6,850 nucleotides of DNA from positions 1-6,850 of the forward strand of contig JADLDF010000030.1 of assembly GCA_020846815.1 (NCBI GenBank), given 5' to 3'. Origin of the DNA: Gammaproteobacteria bacterium (lineage in GTDB: Bacteria > Pseudomonadota > Gammaproteobacteria > Steroidobacterales > Steroidobacteraceae). A program made the position numbers and the translations under genes. The notes below the pieces were generated by a model, which saw only the letters and a list, made by a program, of their open reading frames with translations, made no database searches and was not told the DNA's origin. Below, in pieces: positions 5,473-6,850 of the stretch. Position 1 is the stretch's first letter; each line of letters begins with the position of its first letter.

Positions 5473-6347
5473 GGCTGACGACGCTGCGCGAACAGTTCCT
5501 GCTTGAGGCGGAACACCGCCGAGATGTCCTCGTCGCCGTGGCCGCGGCGGATCAGCTCGGCGTACTCGGCCAGCATGTCCTCGACGACCGGCAATGCGAC
5601 GCCGGCGGCCGCCGCCATGTCGCGGCAGATCTTCAGGTCCTTTTCGTGCAGGCGCACGCGGAAGCCGGCCGGGTAGCTGCCCTTGATCATGTTCGGTGCG
5701 CGATGCACGAAATACCACGAGGAGCCGGCACCCTGGCCGAGCGTGTCGACGAGCTTCTGCAGCGGCAGTCCCTGCGCCTGCGCAAAGGCCATCGCTTCGC
5801 CGACCGCGCGGATGATGCCGGCGCACATGATCTGGTTGGTCGCCTTGGCCGCCTGGCCGGCGCCGCTCTCGCCGAACCAGGTGACGGTGCGACCGAGCGC
5901 GCCCAGCACCGGCTGCGCGCGTTCGAATGCGAGCGCATGACCGCCGCACATGATCGCGAGCTTCGCGTCGCGCGCGCCCTCGACGCCGCCGCTGACGGGA
6001 CAGTCGAGAAACTCCGCGCCGCGCGCGGCGAGGCGCGCGGCGGCGAGGCGTGCCGTCCCGGCATCGACCGTGGAGGTGTCGATGACCAGGGTGCCGCGGC
6101 GCACGGCCGGCAGCAGCGCGTCGACGACCTCGAGCACGTCGGCGTCGGCCGAGACGCAGATCACCAGAGCGTCGCAGCGCGCGGCGAGCTCGGCCGGCGA
6201 GGGTGCATCGAAGCAGTGCAGCTCGGCGGCGAGCGCCGTGGCCTTGTCGCGCGTGCGGTTCCAGACGCCGGCGAGGATGCCGGAACGCGCGAGGTTGCGC
6301 GCCATCGGCGCGCCCATGGCCCCGAGACCGAGTACTCCTGCCCGCAT
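5469..6347 (-). CDS. NAD(P)-dependent beta-hydroxyacid dehydrogenase (3-hydroxyisobutyrate dehydrogenase-like)
   Basis: A 292-residue cytoplasmic oxidoreductase of the beta-hydroxyacid dehydrogenase family, which includes 3-hydroxyisobutyrate dehydrogenase, tartronate semialdehyde reductase and GLYR/succinic-semialdehyde reductases. The N-terminal Rossmann fold has the dinucleotide motif GLGAMG (7-12). WNRTRDK (29-35) follows the second strand, and its Arg residues favour NADP(H) over NAD(H). Other landmarks are the substrate-binding FLDCPVSGG (113-121), the catalytic Lys168 with Asn171 in GAGQAAKATNQ, and the late HEKDLKICRDMA motif. Length matches the family norm of about 290-300. The ATG at 6347 starts directly at the Rossmann strand and has an AAGG 5 bases upstream. 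The exact substrate cannot be read from the sequence. It is the first gene of a coupled run with the sensor kinase and response regulator, an unusual link of metabolism with signalling. The DUF4124 gene lies 46 bases upstream on the same strand. Confidence 0.92.
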   Translation of the reverse strand: MRAGVLGLGAMGAPMARNLARSGILAGVWNRTRDKATALAAELHCFDAPSPAELAARCDALVICVSADADVLEVVDALLPAVRRGTLVIDTSTVDAGTARLAAARLAARGAEFLDCPVSGGVEGARDAKLAIMCGGHALAFERAQPVLGALGRTVTWFGESGAGQAAKATNQIMCAGIIRAVGEAMAFAQAQGLPLQKLVDTLGQGAGSSWYFVHRAPNMIKGSYPAGFRVRLHEKDLKICRDMAAAAGVALPVVEDMLAEYAELIRRGHGDEDISAVFRLKQELFAQRRQP

Positions 6348-6365
6348 CGTCGCCTTCGTCGCTGG

Positions 6366-6382
6366 CGCGCCCGCCGGGCGCG
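6366..6382 (-). terminator. GC hairpin between DUF4124 gene and oxidoreductase
   Basis: CGCGCCC (6366-6372) pairs exactly with GGGCGCG (6376-6382) around a GCC loop. It sits in the 46-base gap after the DUF4124 stop and 18 bases before the oxidoreductase start. It may terminate or attenuate the upstream message, or stabilise its 3' end. There is no T-tract. Confidence 0.4.
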
Positions 6383-6393
6383 ATCGGGCAAGT

Positions 6394-6850
6394 CTAGCGG
6401 CTCGGCGACCCGCAGGCGGTGTCGCGGTCGGTGCGCGCGTCGATCCGCGCCCTGTCGAGCTCGGCCTCGGACAGGTAGACGCGCTGACCGTCCTTGTCTT
6501 CGCGGTACAGGCGGCGCGCAGCGATCGATTTCTCGTAGCGTGCGGTCGCTTCCTTGCACTGTTCCGCGCGCTTCTTGCGCAGATCGTCCTGCACCTGACG
6601 CGCCGTGGCCTCGGTGGCGAGCTGGTCGGAGATCGCCGCGTTGCTTGCGGCGAACCGGTCGACGGGCGGAGCCGCGGACGTCTCGCCCTCGCTTCCCGGT
6701 TCCGGTGCCGCCGCAGGCTGGGCCGGCGGGATGCGGTTGGTCGACTTGATGAGCTGCGCGCCTTCGACCGGCACGTCGCTGTAGTGCCACTTGCCCTGGG
6801 CATCCTTCCAGCGCCAGACGTCGGCCTGGGCGAGGCTGGCCATGAGCGCG
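6394..6850 (-). CDS. DUF4124 domain-containing envelope protein, 5' end outside window
   Basis: This gene ends at the TAG at 6394-6396 and stays open to the right window edge, so its true start is not included. About 152 codons are visible. The first visible residues, ALMASLAQA, look like the end of a secretion signal peptide, with cleavage probable after AQA; the ATG at 6843 is therefore likely internal rather than the start. The mature part begins DVWRWKDAQGKWHYSDVPVEGA, the classic short DUF4124 module (W/Y-K-W-x-D-x2-G-x3-Y-S-D-x-P). A Pro/Ala-rich linker follows (about IPPAQPAAAPEPGSEG). The C-terminal half is charged and helical (ATEATARQVQDDLRKKRAEQCKEATARYEKS), with two Cys residues that could form a disulfide. 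DUF4124 proteins are common periplasmic or envelope proteins of Gamma- and Betaproteobacteria, and their function is mostly unknown. The nearby hairpin suggests its message may end before the oxidoreductase gene. Confidence 0.82.
   Translation of the reverse strand, partial: ALMASLAQADVWRWKDAQGKWHYSDVPVEGAQLIKSTNRIPPAQPAAAPEPGSEGETSAAPPVDRFAASNAAISDQLATEATARQVQDDLRKKRAEQCKEATARYEKSIAARRLYREDKDGQRVYLSEAELDRARIDARTDRDTACGSPSR

Noticed and set aside
4567..5478. + strand open frame of 303 codons opposite the sensor kinase
   Set aside because: Antisense to conserved kinase motifs and rich in repeated Arg/Gln/His/Asp runs with no recognisable domain.
6350..6360. Possible AlgR-like binding sequence (plus-strand GCCTTCGTC) upstream of the oxidoreductase
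   Set aside because: It differs at two of nine positions from the CCGTTCGTC-type element I recall, and one weak match in GC-rich DNA is not evidence of autoregulation.
5406..6749. Long + strand open frame of 447 codons opposite the oxidoreductase and kinase start
   Set aside because: It lies antisense to a strongly recognised dehydrogenase; its translation is Arg/Ala/Gly-rich with no family pattern, as expected from high-GC codon bias.

Overview
The window is high-GC bacterial DNA with tightly packed genes. It most likely comes from a gammaproteobacterium related to the Nevskiales, Steroidobacter, Xanthomonadales or Pseudomonadales groups. The best lineage clue is a sensor/regulator pair that closely resembles AlgZ/AlgR: the kinase has an LPDFC-type membrane N-terminus and an RPHFLFNSMNTIASL histidine box, and the regulator carries a LytTR domain. 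Species-level placement cannot be made from the sequence alone.

Layout. At the left edge (1-435, + strand) is the C-terminal end of a TonB-dependent outer-membrane receptor, ending in the terminal phenylalanine typical of barrels. Every other gene is on the minus strand and converges on it. Reading along the minus strand from right to left: a truncated DUF4124 envelope protein (6850-6394); a 3-hydroxyisobutyrate-dehydrogenase-like NAD(P) oxidoreductase (6347-5469); an AlgZ/LytS-type sensor kinase (5472-4357); an AlgR-type LytTR response regulator (4360-3620); an unrecognised 256-residue protein with a 39-bp tandem repeat in its 5' end (3503-2733); a DUF1838 protein with a Tat-like signal (2564-1593); and a two-domain VOC (glyoxalase/dioxygenase fold) protein (1491-532). 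A perfect 12-bp GC hairpin lies between the convergent VOC and receptor genes.

How the genes may work together. The oxidoreductase, kinase and regulator form one translationally coupled unit: both junctions are 4-base ATGA overlaps and neither downstream start has a clear ribosome binding site. The DUF1838, VOC and receptor genes look like accessory uptake-and-catabolism genes of the kind common in degraders of hydrophobic or aromatic compounds, but no substrate can be read from the sequence. GC-rich hairpins without T-tracts follow or separate most units, and two inverted repeats upstream of VOC and DUF1838 could be operators. I see no mobile element, tRNA, rRNA, CRISPR array or clear novel defence system. 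There is no gene-free stretch longer than 300 bases. The most open questions are the repeat-bearing unknown protein and the DUF1838-VOC-receptor neighbourhood.
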